Assembly (NCBI GenBank): GCA_003218815.1
Contig: QHON01000030.1
Coordinates: 1-7,290 of the forward strand
Direction of reading: 5' to 3'
DNA: 7,290 nt
From: Verrucomicrobiota bacterium
GTDB lineage: Bacteria > Verrucomicrobiota > Verrucomicrobiia > Chthoniobacterales > UBA10450
Below the pieces are notes generated by a model. The model searched no databases. It was not told where the DNA came from and saw nothing but the letters and a program-made list of their open reading frames with translations. Shown here piece by piece: positions 6,388 through 7,290 of the stretch. Made by a program: the position numbers and the translations under genes. Every line of letters begins with the position of its first letter. Position 1 is the stretch's first letter.

Positions 6388-6611
6388 CCTTGCTCCTGCA
6401 ATTAATTATGTTTCTGACGGTCATTGATTGATTCCGGGTTCGCCCTTGTATTCCACCGAAACTAGACGATAGTGTCAGCTGTTATTGGATTAGTTCTGTT
6501 CTGTTCGTTGCGTGGTAGATCGTCAGTTGAGGTTGTCTCAGTGGTGATTTGAAACCCGATTCCCGGGAACGGCTCTGTGGCTGGCAGTTTTTTTTCCAAA
6601 ATCAAATCATA
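6388..6611 (+). other. Intergenic region / leader of the RRM protein gene
   Basis: The 224 bases hold no convincing gene and no tRNA cloverleaf. Notable items are a perfect ten-base palindrome TTCCCGGGAA (6560-6569) and a run of eight Ts (6588-6595) that ends 16 bases before the RRM start. A small tandem ttctg-ttctg lies near 6496. No strong stem precedes the T-run, so it is not a clear terminator. A promoter for the RRM gene must be here unless it is read from secG, but no good -35/-10 pair was found. A long leader of this kind would fit post-transcriptional, for example temperature, control; that is inference. Confidence 0.4.
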
Positions 6612-6905
6612 ATGAAACTATATGTAGGAAATCTCTCCTTTGAGACTACCGAAAACGATCTTCAGGATCTTTTCGAACAACACGGCAAAGTCAGCGAGGT
6701 CGCGTTGATGATGGACCGCATGACCGGCAAATCGCGCGGTTTCGCGTTCGTCACCATGAACGACAACGCTGAAGCTGGCGCCGCCATGACCGCGCTCAAC
6801 GGCAAGGAAGTCGCAGGGCGCACACTCACCGTCAATGAAGCGCGCGCACGCGAAGAGCGTCCCCGTCCATCCGGTAACCGTCAATACGCCGGCTTTCGCC
6901 GGTAA
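6612..6905 (+). CDS. RRM-type RNA-binding protein (bacterial Rbp family)
   Basis: This 97-residue single-domain RNA recognition motif protein is expected to bind single-stranded RNA in the cytosol. RNP2 is LYVGNL (3-8) and RNP1 is RGFAFVTM (42-49), with the aromatic residues Y4, F44 and F46 that stack on RNA bases. The beta-alpha-beta-beta-alpha-beta order is complete, ending at TLTVNEARAR (71-80). A short arginine-rich tail ends YAGFRR, shorter than the glycine-rich tails common in cyanobacterial Rbp proteins. The ATG at 6612 gives the standard family N-terminus; no Shine-Dalgarno is visible, and a T8 tract lies just upstream. In cyanobacteria such genes are often cold-induced. The adjacent infA makes a link to translation at low temperature plausible, but this is inference. 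The target RNA is unknown. Confidence 0.95.
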   Translation: MKLYVGNLSFETTENDLQDLFEQHGKVSEVALMMDRMTGKSRGFAFVTMNDNAEAGAAMTALNGKEVAGRTLTVNEARAREERPRPSGNRQYAGFRR

Positions 6906-6921
6906 ATAATCTGATCGCGCT

Positions 6922-6951
6922 GAGTCGGCCGCGAAAGCTTGCGGCCGACTC
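6922..6951. terminator. Perfect 11-bp GC-rich hairpin between the RRM gene and infA
   Basis: GAGTCGGCCGC (6922-6932) pairs exactly with GCGGCCGACTC (6941-6951) around an eight-base loop (GAAAGCTT), 16 bases after the RRM stop and 16 bases before the infA ATG. No T-run follows. It could be a terminator of unusual type, a processing or stability hairpin between the two cistrons, or an element controlling infA translation. The stem is certain; its role is not. Confidence 0.6.
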
Positions 6952-6967
6952 GCCCGGTCAAGCATCG

Positions 6968-7186
6968 ATGAACTCAGAAAAAGCGATCGAGTTGGAAGGA
7001 ACGATCATGTCGGTTCTTCCCGGCACCATGTTCCGGGTCGCGCTTGCGAACGAACATCTCGTCCTCGCGCATATTTCTGGTAAGATGCGCAAACGCTTCA
7101 TCCGCCTTACCATTGGCGACCGCGTCAAACTGCACATGTCACCCTACGATATCGATAAAGCGCGCATCGTTTATCGACTCGGCTAA
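6968..7186 (+). CDS. infA: Translation initiation factor IF-1
   Basis: IF-1 is a 72-residue OB-fold protein that binds the 30S subunit A site and helps IF-2 and IF-3 set the initiator tRNA. The family core is plain: IELEGTIMSVLPGTMFRVAL (7-26), VLAHISGKMRKRFIRL (32-47), GDRVKLHMSPYDIDKARI (50-67) and a final VYRLG. Length and every region match the bacterial norm. The ATG at 6968 is the only sensible start; there is no Shine-Dalgarno, and a strong hairpin ends 16 bases upstream. It follows the RRM gene by 62 bases in the same direction, away from the usual ribosomal-protein cluster context as far as this window shows. Confidence in identity is very high. Confidence 0.97.
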   Translation: MNSEKAIELEGTIMSVLPGTMFRVALANEHLVLAHISGKMRKRFIRLTIGDRVKLHMSPYDIDKARIVYRLG

Positions 7187-7199
7187 CCAAATTTTATTT

Positions 7200-7290
7200 A
7201 TGCACTTTTTTGCCCGACCCACCGCCCCGAAGACAAAGGGACCAGTTATTAAGCGTTTGCTCATCCGCTGCCCTTCGACCGCAAAACTAA
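7200..7290 (+). CDS. Possible start of an unrecognised ORF, cut by the right edge
   Basis: An ATG at 7200, 13 bases after the infA stop, opens a frame that stays open for the 30 codons left. The translation reads MHFFARPTAPKTKGPVIKRL followed by LIRCPSTAKL. I do not recognise the family with confidence. The KRLLIRCPSTAKL part vaguely resembles small proteins with an RCP-T-G type opening (often one Cys of a possible metal site). Spacing and direction fit an operon with infA. No ribosome site is evident; the region before the ATG is T- and A-rich. It could also be a chance open frame, since 30 codons are not much evidence. Confidence 0.4.
   Translation, partial: MHFFARPTAPKTKGPVIKRLLIRCPSTAKL

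Noticed and set aside
6429..6460. tRNA-like 'gggttcg' T-arm fragment
   Set aside because: No paired T-stem, anticodon arm or acceptor stem could be built around it.
6588..6595. T8 run as an intrinsic terminator of secG
   Set aside because: No stem longer than about four base pairs precedes it, and it lies some 200 bases after the secG stop.
1..7290. A defence island, mobile element, CRISPR array or new multi-gene system
   Set aside because: All sizeable genes fall into known housekeeping or common families. No transposase, integrase, direct terminal repeats, regular spacer arrays or toxin-antitoxin-like pair was seen; MazG here is the stand-alone two-domain enzyme, not next to MazEF.

Overview
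The window is chromosomal DNA from a moderately GC-rich bacterium. Protein style and gene content suggest a soil-type Verrucomicrobiota, possibly Chthoniobacterales-like, though this is inference without database support. The clues are a system II cytochrome c assembly protein with a large extra N-terminal domain, a DUF2270 membrane protein, a stand-alone PTS IIA-like protein, a small RRM protein next to IF-1, few recognisable Shine-Dalgarno sites, and 'tctcaac/gttgaga' repeat runs around the start of mazG. There is no sign of phage, transposon, CRISPR, rRNA or tRNA.

Layout: positions 1-1835 hold three minus-strand genes. They are the N-terminal part of a VOC (glyoxalase-fold) protein that runs off the left edge, a GNAT acetyltransferase, and a YycJ/WalJ-type metallo-beta-lactamase-fold hydrolase. 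The last two overlap by ATGA and are probably translationally coupled. A 54-bp divergent gap leads to a plus-strand ccsA-type cytochrome c biogenesis gene (1890-3710). It converges on a minus-strand PTS IIA-like gene (3797-4249). That gene is almost back to back with a plus-strand DUF2270 membrane protein (from about 4265), followed by full-length mazG, secG, an RRM-type RNA-binding protein, infA (IF-1), and the first 30 codons of an unrecognised ORF at the right edge.

The genes do not form one pathway. The plus-strand run from 4265 to 7290 is mainly housekeeping: nucleotide-pool sanitation (MazG), protein export (SecG), RNA binding (RRM protein) and translation initiation (IF-1). CcsA serves respiratory cytochrome maturation. 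The IIA-like protein would be a phosphate-accepting regulator or transporter component.

I found no convincing new system. The most interesting points are non-coding: a perfect 11-bp GC-rich hairpin without a U-tract just upstream of infA, the 224-base leader of the RRM gene with a palindrome and a T8 tract, and the repeat-derived N-terminus of MazG. The ccsA N-terminal fusion is also worth a look.
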